Shown: positions 9,456 through 21,686, counted from the stretch's first letter. The stretch is DNA of 64,000 nt from Cercophora sp. LCS_1 (GCA_036250225.1 JAPZLL010000004.1:310001-374000), one strand, 5' to 3'. Numbers and translations: made by a program. The notes: generated from the letters alone by a model not told the origin.

Positions 9456-12259
9456 TCAGACATAAATTGGCGCATAGACAACTCCAGCATTCTCCCTTGG
9501 CGGTTCAACCATCAGCGGCTGCGGGAGGATTGGTTCGAAAACAAACGGAGGGGTGGCCCCGGGGGATTGGGTCGCAGGTCCAGCAGGTATCACGGGTCCC
9601 GGTTGCTGGATCTGCGGCTGGCATGGCTCAGGCGGCGGAGCTGTCGTGCTGACTTGCTCGGGGAGGGCGCCTGGCTGTGCCACAGGGGGCTGAATCGGTT
9701 CTGGCGGAACGGGAGGCGTCGGCGTGATTATCTCCGGTGGCGGTCCCGGGATTTGCGGCTGGTTCCATGTTGGCGGCTGGGGTTCTCCGTTATTGAGCTG
9801 TGGTGTATTCGCCTCGACGGGAGGTCCAGGGGCAAAAGGTTGGGCGGGGAACTGGTTGTTCTGATTGTATTGAGTATTTTCCGTGAGATAATACTGAGTG
9901 TTCTGGGTGTTCTCGGTGAACTGGTTATTCTCGGTGAGATTGACGTTCTGAGTGGCTTGGTTGTTCTCCACAGTAACAACGTTCGTTTCGTTGTCTTCGG
10001 CCGTGACGTTTATGATGTTGATCACCGTAGGAGGCTGTTGGGATGGCGGGTCGACGGGCGGTGGCTGCGGGGTTGATCCGAACTGACCGTCTTGGGGGCC
10101 AGGTTGGCCGGGTTCCGCCAGGGCAACCGGTTGCTGTGGAATTTGGGGTGCAGTCTCCGCCATGGGGGGGAATTGGTAAACAGGCTGTTCATAGAAATAT
10201 CCTGGCTGTTGCGGAAAAGCGGCTGGTTCCTGGGAGACGGTGTATGGCGCTGGAGGAGCATAGGCATCCTGATGGGGTGGCACAGAGTAGTTCTCAGCCA
10301 CGGGAGGAGCATAGCCAAGCCCAGGTTGCTCGGTATATCCGGTAGGCTGAAGGTATAGCATCGGATTCTCGGTCGAGACTGGCTCCGCAGGAAACACGGT
10401 AGGTTGAGTCATAAAGTACGGCTGCTGGTCGACAATCTGCTGCTGGTCGACAATCTGCTGCTGGTCGACAATCTGCTGCTGGTCGACAATCTGCTGCTGG
10501 TCGACAATCTGCTGCTGGTCGACAATCTGCTGCTGCTCCCCGTAGTACACTTCTGGCTGAGGAGCTGGCGTGCCGTAAAAAGGACCAGAAACGCTAGGAT
10601 CAGCCTCAGTTCCCGGGTCCACCGCCTCAGGCTGTGGCCCGCAGGCTTCCTCTTCCTCCTCGTCGATATCCCCTTCGTCGTCGCCGCAATCGCCTCCACC
10701 GTCGTCATCCCCCGTGAGGCGAGCGGCGGTGCTAAGAAGATTCGTTGCAGTGGAAAGGCGCTTCCCTTTGCCCATCCTGCCCATCTTCTTCCCGGCGATC
10801 TTGACTCCTAATCCAGTGAGCTTCGCCGCGGCAACAGTGGCAGTGAGGATTCCGGACGCTGAAAGGTCTGAGGCCGCTGAGAGCTTGGCGACATTGCTGG
10901 CAACGCTCGCTGCAGTTGCGACGTCTCCCGCGGTGATGCCCTTCCCGGGTTTCGTGCTGGCTTTCCTCCCCAGCTTGGCAACCGGGGCAGCAGCTCCAGC
11001 CCTGGCGACGTTTGCTCTAGCGCAAGGAAGCTCTCCGGGCCGGTCCCATGTCGAAATCTGAAAACCTTCGTGCACGTAGAAGGGTACATTGTCCGGTGTC
11101 TTGAGCATCTTCCACCCAGATGGGAGAGGGTTCGATGGCGGTCTCGTCCACGAAGTGACGCCGGTGCCAGGATGTGAATAGTACACTTTGTGATCCGGTG
11201 TCCTCAGTTCCTGCCATCCGGGGGGGAGGGCGCCATTGGCAGCATCGTCGGCGCTCGTTGCAGTCATGGGCTGGAGATGGGTCCGGAAACCGGTCTGGAT
11301 GTGCGAGTACCACAGTCGCCCAGAGGCGTTCTTGCGTACCGTCCAGACAGCGGGTGGAATATTCCCGGTTGGACCCTGAATGCGAAGATCGGAATCAGTG
11401 GCAAAGAAAGACGCATCATGTGGATGAGACTGGGCGGCAGCACCAGTGGTATAACACCAAACGCAAATCTCAGTGCTGATGCTTGCCGTGCTGCAGATGA
11501 GACACGCAAAAATCGATACGTTTGGCGCAATCACTGGTCGGTCGGCATCAGATCGATGACGGGCCATGGGCAAATAGGGGACATACCGTTCTTGCACGAC
11601 GCACAAGTCGTCAAATCAGAGCTCGCTACTCCTGGGCTCTGGGCAGCTTCCAACGGATGCGACATCAATTCGTTGGTTGTGACCGGGCTCAAAGGCGTGG
11701 TAGGAGTGAAAACGCCCATCACGCTGGTTCGGCGGCTGGACTGGGACGGGATACTCCGTATGCTCCCCGTTGTTACCGTTCTCCGAAGCTGACCCGGGGC
11801 CGGACTGTGAGACGGTGAAGGCACCACTTGCGGTGGCACAGCAGAAAGAGCCATTGCGGGAGGCGTGGACATTGTTTGCACAACCGACAGTGGACGAGGA
11901 TGAACCGGAAGAACTGTGCTGGAGCCTGCCATAGGCAGACTGGGAGCGGCCGCTAATGGGGGCGCGCCTGGGGTGGCGACCAAGGCTGGCATCATCTGCG
12001 GGTAGGGAGATGGACAATGGAGAGGTAGTGATGGGGTCGCAACTGGTGTTGACAGAGGCGGAAGGGTAGCCCCCGGGGCTTGGGCAGAGGGTATCGATAC
12101 AGAAGGCGATGTCTGATACGACATGCTGTATCCACTGGCGACCGGCATCGGGACCGTGGCTCGGGACACCGCGGCCGGACCGACCGACGCGCCGCCAGCA
12201 ACGGCAGCGCCCACGGGCTTCCGCCCAACTGGCTTCCGTGAGATCGAAGGGCCGTTCAT
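9456..12259 (-). CDS. ZZ-like finger, WW-domain, Q/N-rich protein
   Basis: Exons 12259-11587 and 11533-9456 give 916 residues. The intron (11586-11534, 53 bp) has GTATGT, a CTGAT branch and ACCAG, and joins one reading frame to the next. Domains in order: a Pro/Ser/Thr-rich disordered N-terminus; across the junction, three CxxC pairs (219-222, 235-238, 248-251) followed by YTTGAAAQSHPH, matching the ZZ-type zinc-finger pattern; a degenerate WW-like unit (284-313); two WW domains (about 331-357 and 365-391); an Ala-rich hydrophobic stretch; a GKKMGRMGKGK basic patch; an acidic run; six QQQIVD repeats (about 557-596); and an Asn/Gln/Pro-rich tail. WW domains bind Pro-rich peptides, so an adaptor role is plausible. 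The cellular process is unknown. Confidence 0.75.
10421..10538 (-). repeat. Tandem 18-bp repeat encoding QQQIVD
   Basis: Six in-frame units, five of them identical full copies at 10437-10526; the first is offset only by its leading base. They lie inside the ZZ/WW gene and encode QQQIVD. Identity at silent positions indicates recent expansion by slippage, so copy number may vary between strains. Confidence 0.95.
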
Positions 12260-13931
12260 GTTTGCCTCGGCGGGACGAGATGTCGCGTGAGAATGGGGTA
12301 TCGCATGGAACTTCGGGCTGGAGGGGAAGCAATGCGGCTGAAAATAGGGAGGGTCTAGACTCTAGACCCAAGCACCGTGTTGCGCTTGGTGGGTGGTGTG
12401 AGCAGCGAGACTGGGGATTGGTCCATCGCCGTCAGACCCCTGTAGCTTTTTCAGTGGTGGCTTCGAATATTGGCTGTTGCCCCGCACCGACCAACATGGG
12501 CCTGCTCCAGAGTTTTCGATGCATGATTGCGGCCGAGTCGAGATTTCCATGTGGGATTGAAAGGCTGTTCAATTGCTTCATCGGGTGTGTTGTGATTGAA
12601 TGCGATGGTGGATGTTCTGGGGTTAATTTCGAGGGTTCTTTTATTACTATCGTCAGAAGACGAAGAGGTTACCGACTCTGCAACCCTAACCCCTTGATGC
12701 AACCACGCCAAGAACCCCGGTCCCTTGGTCACGATCCTTTGGCGACTGACCATCAGACGCTCCTCCTCCTCTCAGCACGGCATCATGGAGCCGATCTACT
12801 TCTGCTCGGTGGCACCAGAGAGTGTTGCCTCACACCGACGAGAGCAGATGAAGTCCGAACGCGATGGTGCCCACGGTCTCGGCGCAGTTCGGTGCTCCAC
12901 TCAGGTAAAGTGGTGCGCCATGAATGCCAAGCACCGCGGCTTGGTCAGATTACCCTCAAACAGCGCGCCCAGCAGTCCAAATGCCCCAATGGTGAACGGT
13001 ATGAGCTGGCCGGGTTTGAGGAGGCCGTTGACCCCAACCAGATGATTGTCCTTGATGAGTTACTCCGTCGAAACGATTGAGAAGGCCAGCAGGAGTATCG
13101 ATACGGCGAAAAGCCCAACGTCTATCTGACGGCGATGCGTTTTCGGCTTCTGCGCCCCCACTCCATGTGCCGTTGCGTGGTGGTTGTAGTGCCGATAACT
13201 TCCAATGATGCTCCGCGATGCGGACAAGGATGCAAATGCGCACTACCTCGCTATTAGTCAGCATTGGCAAACCCCAGAAAGACTCACGCGACGTAAATCT
13301 CGTCTTGCCATGCTAGCACACCTCTAGGAGGCATCAAAAATTCGGCAATAAGGAGACATGATACAGGCTCCATTCCACCTGTCAGGTTTTGGATGATTTT
13401 GGAGCATAATGTTGGAGGCTAGTCATGGAGAACCCAACGGAGCAGATAGACCTTCGCTCCAGGGATACGGGGCTGTGGTGTGAAGAAGTCATGGGCCGTA
13501 CTGAATACGACGCCTTGTAATGTCTTTTTGATATTTTGAAATGCACTTAGATGGCCCTAGATAACAAGGTTTAGAGACGGGAACACCTGAGCGAGAGCCA
13601 CGGATGTGTGGCCAGATGAACCGCCCGCCTCGACGGCGTCTGTTAGCCTTTTGCCTCCTGAAAACGGATCTGTCAACAACTCAGGGTGATGGATGCAGGT
13701 TCATGGAGACATGGCGTCGGAATTAATACTTCCAGAAGAGAATCTGGCTTGACCTCTCCCGCTGCCCGCAAATAGTTCCCCCATTACACCCACACTCCTT
13801 CACTATTACTACACTGCTAGTCTTATACTTTGCTCAAACGGTCTTACTGAACATCAAGCACGTCTGGGCCGGCAGTCCGACGTCTGAGTTGGCGAAGAAG
13901 AACCGCTCAAAAAAAAAAAAGTGGAAAACAC
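12260..13931. other. 1.7-kb gene-poor region upstream of the ZZ/WW gene
   Basis: No gene supported. A long plus-strand frame (12109-13080) mostly overlaps the antisense of the ZZ/WW gene and has no motif. An A12 run lies at 13909-13920, just past the esterase stop. The region may hold the ZZ/WW promoter. Confidence 0.5.
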
Positions 13932-14694
13932 TCAAGCGCCCAATTTGGATCTAATCCAATTCGCGGGCACAGAAGCGTAGCTATTCGAAAAATAGCTGGA
14001 ATGCGCCCCACCATCATTGCCAGCATTGCACGCAACATCTCCCCTCGCGCAATAGTCTTGCAGTCTGTCTCCCCACGCCTGCAAAGCCGCAAGATTGCCT
14101 GGCTCCCGCGCCATGACACCGTCCGTTCCCGATCCGGTGCCGACGTTAAATTTCTGGTCGGCATTGTGGCGGGGGCTGCCGTAAAGGGCTACGGCGACGA
14201 TGTGACTTCCGGGAGCCGAGGTTGGATCCATTGGCGACGTAGTCGCCTGCATGCAGCCTGCCATGGCCCCCTTTCCTGGGCCCCCTCCTCCGGCGAGGAG
14301 GTCACCGACGACGGAGGCACCCTTGGGCGAAACATGTCAGCCTTTGTCTGTACTGTAAGTAGGCATCAGACTAACTAACCATGGACCACCCCGTAACCAC
14401 AATCTTCGCCTCGGGACATTTCGTTGCGTAATCCGTGATAGCCGTCCTTCCGTACGTGATGCCCTCCTCGATGGCCTTGCAGCCGTTGTAATTGTTATCC
14501 ATCTTAATCGATGGGTATTGGATATTCGCCACACCGCAGCTCGAGATACCCTTGCAGATAGCTGTGGTGATGGATTGCTGTACGCCCGGGTACGTCTCTC
14601 CGTGGCCTACCGCTGTGAAGATTTGGATTTTGTTGCACTGCGCTGCCGCGAGCGAGGCGGTCGCGAGGAGGGATAGGGCCGAACTTGGTTGCAT
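13932..14694 (-). CDS. CE5 family acetylxylan esterase / cutinase
   Basis: Exons 14694-14380 and 14321-13932 give 234 residues. The intron (14379-14322, 58 bp) splits the nucleophile motif; joining restores VVTGWSMGAS, the GxSxG elbow of carbohydrate esterase family 5. The signal peptide MQPSSALSLLATASLAAAQ is followed by a mature chain beginning CNKIQIFTAVG. The catalytic Asp lies in YCARGDVAC and the His in GGAHSSYF, and Cys spacing fits the family disulfides. Length fits single-domain acetylxylan esterases, which deacetylate xylan; cutinase activity is the alternative. No carbohydrate-binding module. A Zn2Cys6 regulator lies upstream on the same strand, but a regulatory link is not shown. 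Confidence 0.93.
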
Positions 14695-15201
14695 GGCGCA
14701 GGGCTTCGGGCGGTGGACAAGGGGGACGGTGAGAGTTCCTTGAAGTTTTCCTTACGTACCTATGGCTTTGGGTCGTAAATATGGGAAGACCAAGCATTCC
14801 ATCTTTGACCGAAAGTGGCCTCTGCCGCGCCAATCACTGCAATCCTAGGCTCCAGCTGAACTTCCGGGAAGCTGTATATTTTCCGATCTGTAAGGTCGGC
14901 TAAAATACCCTACGCTAAGGCCGTTGTGTGATAGTGGCAATTACCGCCACTAAGAGATTCAGATCCAGCAGGGAGCGGAGAATTGAAACCCGCTATAAGG
15001 ATCGTTTCATTTGGTCAAGCGTTGGCTCCTTGTTGGACAGCCTGGTATATTTCGCAAGGAAAAAAGACAACACCAAGGTCATTAAACCAAGAATGATAAT
15101 TTCTTGAAGCACCACTTGCTGCCTGGCATGGGTGCCTGTCCCTACCGAGTATCGCCAAGTCTTGTGTCCCCATTCCCCACGAAGAGCATATCTCGGGTGA
15201 A
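14695..15201. other. Intergenic, esterase promoter region
   Basis: Contains the esterase 5' region and the 3' end of the Zn2Cys6 gene. A 109-codon minus-strand frame crossing 14993-15322 overlaps the regulator's last exon in another frame and is rejected. Confidence 0.5.
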
Positions 15202-17706
15202 TCAGTGCCACTGATACGTATCCACACCAAATCGCCCTGTTATCATATCCAAAGACTGATCCCAACTGAAGCCATTGCCACCAGAGCCCGTCTCCATGTC
15301 CATGCCGCCCAAAAGCTGCCAATACAGACTCCCCGACAAATTGGGGTGATATAGGTCCGATTCATTCACTTCAAGGCGCTCAGAGCCCATGAGGGTGGGT
15401 GGTAATAAAGTGACCACAGGACCTGGCTTGAGATTCCCGGCTGTCTCTGTTATCGCAAAGTCAATTAGTACAGACCACGAGATCGAACAAAACAACACAC
15501 CTGCTACACGAGCCATGACATCCGCATGAACCCGCTTGAGAAGTTGAAGTGATTTCTGGGCCGAGTTGCTGAAGGAAGAATAATGTCCAAGAATCTCTTG
15601 ACACAGAAGCCACGACTGCTCGAGCCGTTGACGTCCCAGCGAGTTCACCAGTGGCGAGCTGAGACAGGCCAGATTTACCGCTAGACCACCTGTAAAGACA
15701 TCTGTCCCATGTTAGCAGTGCACAAGAGAGGACGGGTCAGACATACAAAGCGCGTTCCACCACCACCCGAATGATACATCTCTCTTGTATATCCCATGAA
15801 CAAGTTCGATCAGGTCCATGGAAGCCCCAACGCAAACCTTTGCCGACTCGGCTGCAAAAGAGGTATAGAGTGCGCCGCTCCCCAGTTTCTCCCCAGCGGC
15901 ACCTAGCTCTGCGTCGGCATTGGCACATAGTTGTGTTAAGATTGGCCGGTGAAGGACAAGACGGAGATAGAGAAAGCTCGCATGCAAGAACCCTCTTTGG
16001 GTGATGATGACGCGTCGCCTGTCAGGTTCGAGGTGGTCGAGATTGCTTGGTACTTTCCAGGACATCATGCACCCTAGGCTGGACTCGTACTTGCCCAGCT
16101 TCGCATCGAGATTGATGATGACGTCCATCCGGGGCCCAAACGCTGACTCTGTGGGTCCTGACGACAATTGATAGATGCTGAGAATCTCGCCAAGAATCCT
16201 GCACTGCTCAATGTATTGCGTGTAGAATGAGAGCTTTGAGGGCACATCGGACGGCGCGATTGCTTGCCCGTCATCCGACATGTCGACTACGTCAAACTCC
16301 TCAGCAGATGGAAGCGAGAGAGACGGAAGATGAGCCGTCATGGCTGGCCTGCCAAAAGTCATGGAAACGATTCTGTCATGGATATTAGCATGCACCTCAA
16401 AACGGTGCTCCGGAGAAGGGGCTTACAGATCGAGGACAACGCATCCATGCCATGTGCGCCTCCGTATTTCCGTCTCAAGTGGCACCCGTGGCTGGCCCCC
16501 GTCGATATGCAGTCCCAGCCCCTGCGCGACTCGACAAGCCATCCCAATCGCATTCCAACAGGAGTTCGGATACGGCGTGCACTGCAAAAACAAGGTCAGT
16601 AGCAGGAGGGATTGCACCACGCCGATGTTGTTCATATCGATAAAGTCCAGCCCGACCAGCGCTTTAGCTCTCTGAAAGAACGAGTTTGTCGCCACCGCCT
16701 TGTCCTCAGCAGAGAGATCCGAGAACTGGCAGCCGATAGCCAAGATGGCATTCAAGGCGGTATGGTACACAATCGTGGAAGCATCCGCCCCAGGGGAACT
16801 GCCGAGCCCGAGGCCCGCCGGTGGCTTGTCCTCGGACCGTTGTTCGAACCTCGATTTCCACAAAGACTCGTATGCATGCAGAAAGGACGGTTTGTGAAAG
16901 AAGGGGTAAACCCAGTATACTCGGTCAAAATAGCAGTTCACCAAGTGGTCAGCCAGTGAGCGTGGGGGCAGCGGGAACTTGTCCGCCTGGGCAAAAACCA
17001 AATGACCGGGCCGTTGTATCCCCAGCGGAGATTTGGGGAGGGTTTGCTTTAGAGGTGTTTGAGCTGTGTGCCGTACTTTGGCTGAAGCACACGCCTCCTT
17101 TGCAAAGTTTGCTGCTGACGAGCCCCCAAAGAAGAAGTCATTGCTGGAGTCCAAGGCCTGGCAGACATCATCCTCGGTCGAGACGGTCCCCATGCCGGTA
17201 ATGCTACTCTGGTTCTTTGGTGTATCCGCGTGGTCGGCGGGGCTGCATGTTGGTCTAGGGGATGCACATAGCTCTTGGATACTCGGCGCTGCGGTGCTAC
17301 GAAGTCTGGGGGACGGCGCATCGAGTGACTGGGATGCTGGTGATGGTCGTGCAGCTGAAGTTTGGGCAGGCGACAGCGGGGGCTCGCTCGCCTTCGCGGA
17401 GCCGTCGAGGCCTGCCGAGTCGATGAGGTCCTGAAGCTCGCGAATCCGGTCGTGGAGGGACTTGATGTAGCTGGGGAACGTTAGTAAAATGTGGCGCTGC
17501 AGTACTGTGGATACAGACTTCTCCGTACTGGCTGTCCGGGCATTGTCAACCGTGTAGATGCATCGTTCGAGCGGAAGTCCTCGGCGTTCGCACGTTGAAC
17601 ACAGCGGCTTGACTCCGTTGCACCGTGCTTTTCGCACCCTGCACGGTTCGCAGGCCAGGGCGATTTTCCTCCGCGGTCGGTCGCTGCGCGGTGTGTCCGA
17701 AGCCAT
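15202..17706 (-). CDS. Zn2Cys6 fungal-specific transcription factor
   Basis: Exons 17706-16427, 16372-15747, 15689-15501 and 15446-15202 give 779 residues. Introns are 54, 57 and 54 bp with GTAAGC, GTATGT and GTGTGT donors; the joined frame is continuous. The N-terminus has a Zn2Cys6 binuclear cluster (CEPCRVRKARC then CSTCERRGLPLERC), a short coiled linker (YIKSLHDRIRELQDLI) and later the fungal-specific transcription factor domain (HLVNCYFDRVYWVYPFFH, RRRTWHGCVVLD, IVSMTFGRP). Such proteins bind CGG-type sites in the nucleus. The 35-bp stretch at 17475-17509 looks intron-like but splicing it breaks the frame, so it is kept as coding. It is divergent from the DUF2235 gene and lies upstream of the CE5 esterase; the target is unknown. 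Confidence 0.92.
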
Positions 17707-18298
17707 TTCGAGTTCGTCTCAGCTCTTTTTCCGTTCGACGGTTCAATCAAGATACGCGGGCGCCGCATTGCAAAAATGAAGACAGCAAGAAAGTGCAACA
17801 TGGAGTCGGAAGCGGCGGGATTCTGTCGGAAGAGTCCCGACAAACAAATTCGCCCGATTTCGGGATCTATCCGCGGGTTAGGGTTGTGAAGTCAAATTTT
17901 ACCCCTGAACAGGGACCCCACCCGCACCGGCTTGGACCTCTCGGCCATCTTTGAGTCCTTGACTTTCGGGTTCCGACTTCGACATCCCGAGTCCATTGCT
18001 CTGGATGGATAGGCTGTTCCATGCCTCACGGAAACACGGCGGTGAGTTTGAATGCACTTTTGGGAGATCGGCAACATACACACAATATTCAGCGTCCAAG
18101 ACGCGCATCCCAGCTGTGACAGCCAATCACCCCCGGTCTTGCAGGCAAGCTTGCAGCTGCAAATATGCCTGATCGCCATTCCCATGTCGCTGCTGTTCCC
18201 GGACTTTGCGGCATCTTCTTCCATCCCAATGACGGCGAATCCACTCATCCTGGACAACCCAGTACCCGGGGCGATATCATCGGGCATCGGACGCAATC
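17707..18298. other. Divergent promoter region, Zn2Cys6 gene / DUF2235 gene
   Basis: 592 bp between two divergent starts. No gene supported; a 134-codon minus frame here lacks motifs. Confidence 0.5.
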
Positions 18299-20822
18299 AT
18301 GTCCCCTTATACGCCATTCGGAAGTCTCGCGAGAGGAGCTGTGCGATGCGCGCATCTTGATGATTCGATTCCCGAGTCGGACCCAAAGCGCCCACGACCG
18401 CGCCCAAACTCCAAGCGCCTAATGATATGCTGCGATGGAACATGGAATAACGCGTTTGGTACTTTCTCTCCGTCGCGATCCTGGATCTGACACAATGGGC
18501 CAGGAACGATAATGCGGACCCTGCGAGCAACGTGAGCCGTTTGTCGAGTGCGTTTGCTCGCAGCTGCTGTTCCGGCATGCCTCAGGTCATCTACTACCAT
18601 CCCGGCGCCGGGACTGAGCAGGTCAAGATTGCCCAAGTCCTTGGAGGGGCGTTTGGGTATGGTGTCCCTCAGGTACGCAGCACAACCCTTCATCTTCCTC
18701 GGTGATCAGCAAGATTTACCCATTCCTCCACCAGGACATTGCCGAGACTTACCGTTTCATTTGCGACAACTACCGCGCCGGGGACGAGCTTTTCATCATT
18801 GGCTTTTCTCGCGGTGCCTTCACAGCTCGCTCCGTTGCCGGCATGGTCTGCGCTGTCGGTTACCTCAACCGCTCGGGGATCGAACAGCTGCCCCATATCT
18901 TCGGGGATTACAGCCATTGGTCATCGTGGAAGGATGTATCCCAATTCAATGACAAGATTCATCTTCGGTGCTTCACCCTGGAGAACCTGGAGAAAATCGA
19001 GCAGATCACCGCAGTCTGGGAGAACATCAAGGCTAAGAAGCAGAATCCTTCTTCCGAGTTGACACACATCCCTCGGGGTAGGGCGGAGTTGGAGGAGGAG
19101 CTCCGAAAGGACAAGCTGAAGCTGTTTCAGGATATTGTGGGAATCAACAACCCGAATGGCTCAGGTGAGTTGGGACTCGATGCTAGGACTCAGGTGGCAG
19201 ACAAGTACCGGACAATGTTGGCAAAGGTGAGTTGCCTGACGCTATGTCGCGTCATTTGCATTACAAACTAACTTCGCCAGCACCAAATGCTGATGACATC
19301 GAAATGCCAATCTGAGAGGCCCGGTCTCAGACATGGTGCGCCGGGGTTGTCTGCACAGAGTACCGAAAGCTCAGGAGGTGGAAACGACGACGCCAGCACA
19401 ACAGCCAACTCATCAGACAGGGATGGGGGCATCGAGTGGCAAAACTACCCCATTGAGGGAAAGGTTCGGGCTATCGGTAAAACTTTCTTCTCTGAGTCTT
19501 TGAGCTGAAACTGACACGCACGCTTCCCCGATGACCAGGCGTATGGGACACTGTTGGGAGCCTCGGCATCCCAAAGACACCCCTCAGCCGCAGTACCCGT
19601 CGAGCTCAGGAGGTCAGTTCGCAGACCTCATGATCAACAATAAACATCTTTTAACCCCCAGCCAGATCCAATTCGAGAGCTTATACATACATCCGAAGAT
19701 CGACTACGCCTTCCACGCCATCGCCCTCGATGAATGGCGCACCGCCTTCCGCCCAACCATGTGGGGGACAAAAGACAACACCAACACGAAGCTTCGCCAA
19801 GTTTGGTTCCCCGGAAACCACGGCAATGTCGGCGGGGGCTGGCAGGACCAGCAAGTTGCCACAATTGCCCTTGCGTGTACGCTCCCCACACCTTTTTCGC
19901 CTTTTCTGTCCATTTTCTGACTTGGACAGGGATGGCCGATCAACTAACCCCACTGGGCGTTGAGTTCAGCCGACAAGAAATGGAGCGCATCTTCTCCTCC
20001 ATCAACCCCGGCATCGAGGTCCGCGAGTGGGGAATGGGCCGCATCCACAACCCAGCCGGCGTAACCACCTACTTTGACAAGGCCTACAATCTGATGGCAA
20101 TCCCTTATCGGAAGATAAAGGGACTGAGCACCAACCACGCCCCACGAACACCGGGTCGGTACTCGGATGAGGAGCGCGCTCATAAACCCCAACCTCTCGT
20201 CGGCACAAACGAGTTTATCCACCCTGCAGCACGTATTCGCTATCTCTATAGCGGTCTCGGTCTCGATGACAAGGGGGTTTGGGGCTGTGGCGCATTGGCC
20301 GGAAGAGGTGGTTACCAGCTTCGGTATGACCCCGGTCCGGCTGAGCCCCGACAGGGACGTCAACGGGATCAGAGCAAGAGTGAATACCAATGTGTCGTCG
20401 GGGTGGCTATTCCCTACTACGGAAAGCCGCCAAACCTAGACGACAGACCGAAATCCATAGACCGCAGACTTGTCCGCGTCGAGCAACCGAATTGGTTCAA
20501 GGCTGCTTTCAACAGGACAATGGAGGAGCTCATCCCGGTGCCTGCTCACCGGTGGTATTGGGCGCGGGAGGATGATAGCGGAGAATTGAAGATCTTGGAG
20601 GAGGAGCATCTGGGAATTTGGGAACAAAAGTTTATGCATATCAATGACCGGCTGCTTAAGGAGCAAGCCGAGTTGGCGAAGGACAAGACCAAGACTAAGA
20701 CCAAGGAAGGGGATGGAAGCTGTCGGTATAAGCTGAGGGATGGGATTACGCTGCCTGAAGGTTATTCGGAAGAGTACAGGCTTCATGATATTATCAGATG
20801 GGAGAACTGGGAGGTGGCTTGA
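18299..20822 (+). CDS. DUF2235 (Tle1-like) alpha/beta hydrolase
   Basis: Seven exons are supported: 18299-18453, 18504-18672, 18735-19226, 19281-19476, 19539-19612, 19666-19876 and 19930-20822. They sum to 2190 nt, 729 residues, in frame throughout. Introns are 50-62 bp with AG acceptors. Joining restores family blocks: LMICCDGTWNN, GYGVPQDIAETYRFICDNY across intron 2, the nucleophile elbow GFSRGAFTARS, AIGVWDTVGSLG across intron 4 (likely acid) and FPGNHGNVGGGW (likely His). This is the DUF2235 domain shared with bacterial type VI effector phospholipases of the Tle1 family; fungi carry many intracellular copies of unknown substrate. The C-terminus has a Lys/Thr-rich stretch (DKTKTKTKEGDG). 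No signal peptide. The first donor (18454 versus 18459) was chosen by frame. Confidence 0.88.
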
Positions 20823-21535
20823 GGAGCTGCCTAGGGACTCGTTTACTGTATACATCATCGCCATTTCTCAATCTCGACGCTCTGCTTTGCTACACCATCC
20901 AATGCTGCCTGCCTCGCCTACGATGTCGACGCCAATCGCACAAAAAGATGCAGGCCCACAAAACCGCTGTCACGAGTCAGTGCCTCCCAGAGACCAGTCG
21001 CCCCTCAAGTACCTTACCCAGATCGAACCAGACCGCGCGGGGAACCCGGCCCCCGTGCCAGACCTCACAACTCAATTGGCAGAGCCCTCACTGGGGTCAT
21101 CCGTCCCGTCTCTCGACCTAACCTTGCAGACAATAGTAAACACTCGTATCACTCCCGTGTGCTGCGGCCGCGCGATTTTCGCCCCAGTCTTATGTGAGGT
21201 CCTGCTTTATGCGTGATGACGTTCCGTCCGGCGGCAAGGAACCGGTCTCTGTCGGAGCTCAACTAATCACTTCGGGGATGCGAAGGTTCGCGGCGGCAGC
21301 AGTGATATATGTATGGGTGGGAAACGCGCTTGGCTCGATGACCTGAAGCGAGCTAGCCTGTCGAGGCAGAACGATACGCGGGGATAGGCACTCGTGTGTA
21401 TATAAGAATCGCTGTTTCCTCCAACTCCTTCATGTGGTTTGGTGGCATCGTTGATGTAACGACAACTTGGATCATACATCACACGACAATACTTATACGA
21501 CCTAAATTGTGTTTTCGAGGACACAGCACATCGAA
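20823..21535. other. Intergenic upstream of the metallothionein-like gene
   Basis: Holds the TATA-like element described separately. A frame starting near 20928 (MSTPIAQKDA) runs about 95 codons and could be a small gene, but it has no recognisable feature. Confidence 0.4.
21399..21406 (+). promoter_or_regulatory. TATA-like box of the metallothionein-like gene
   Basis: TATATAAG, about 130 bp upstream of the ATG at 21536. Strength and spacing suit an inducible fungal gene. No metal-response element could be assigned with confidence. Confidence 0.4.
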
Positions 21536-21686
21536 ATGGGTGACCGGTAAGTCCAGAGACTCCTTTGGTCCCCTGCCCCCCCCGGCCCCTTACAGGCGTT
21601 GTTGGATCCTGACTACGTTATCCAGTAAATATTCGAGTCAATTTTCGGGAGGATGCAACTGTGGCGGCGACTGCGATTGCAGCTAA
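21536..21686 (+). CDS. Possible mini copper metallothionein
   Basis: ATG GGT GAC CG is followed by a GTAAGT donor at 21547. The second exon ends SGGCNCGGDCDCS then TAA at 21684-21686. With the acceptor at 21625 (CTGAC branch, CCAG) the product is 23 residues; with the acceptor at 21595 (strong pyrimidine tract) it is 33. Both keep frame. The CxC clusters, the tiny size, the MGD start and an intron right after the first codons resemble the 26-residue Neurospora copper metallothionein. This copy has only four or five Cys, fewer than that protein, so metal capacity would be low, or the gene may be decayed. A longer frame in another register (21661-21852) is an alternative reading. Confidence 0.45.

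Noticed and set aside
12109..13080. Plus-strand 323-codon frame near the ZZ/WW gene
   Set aside because: Largely antisense to the ZZ/WW gene exon, no domain, no splice context.
17475..17509. 35-bp intron-like stretch in the Zn2Cys6 gene with an ACTAAC branch
   Set aside because: Too short and removal shifts the frame; reading through keeps the linker and downstream domain.
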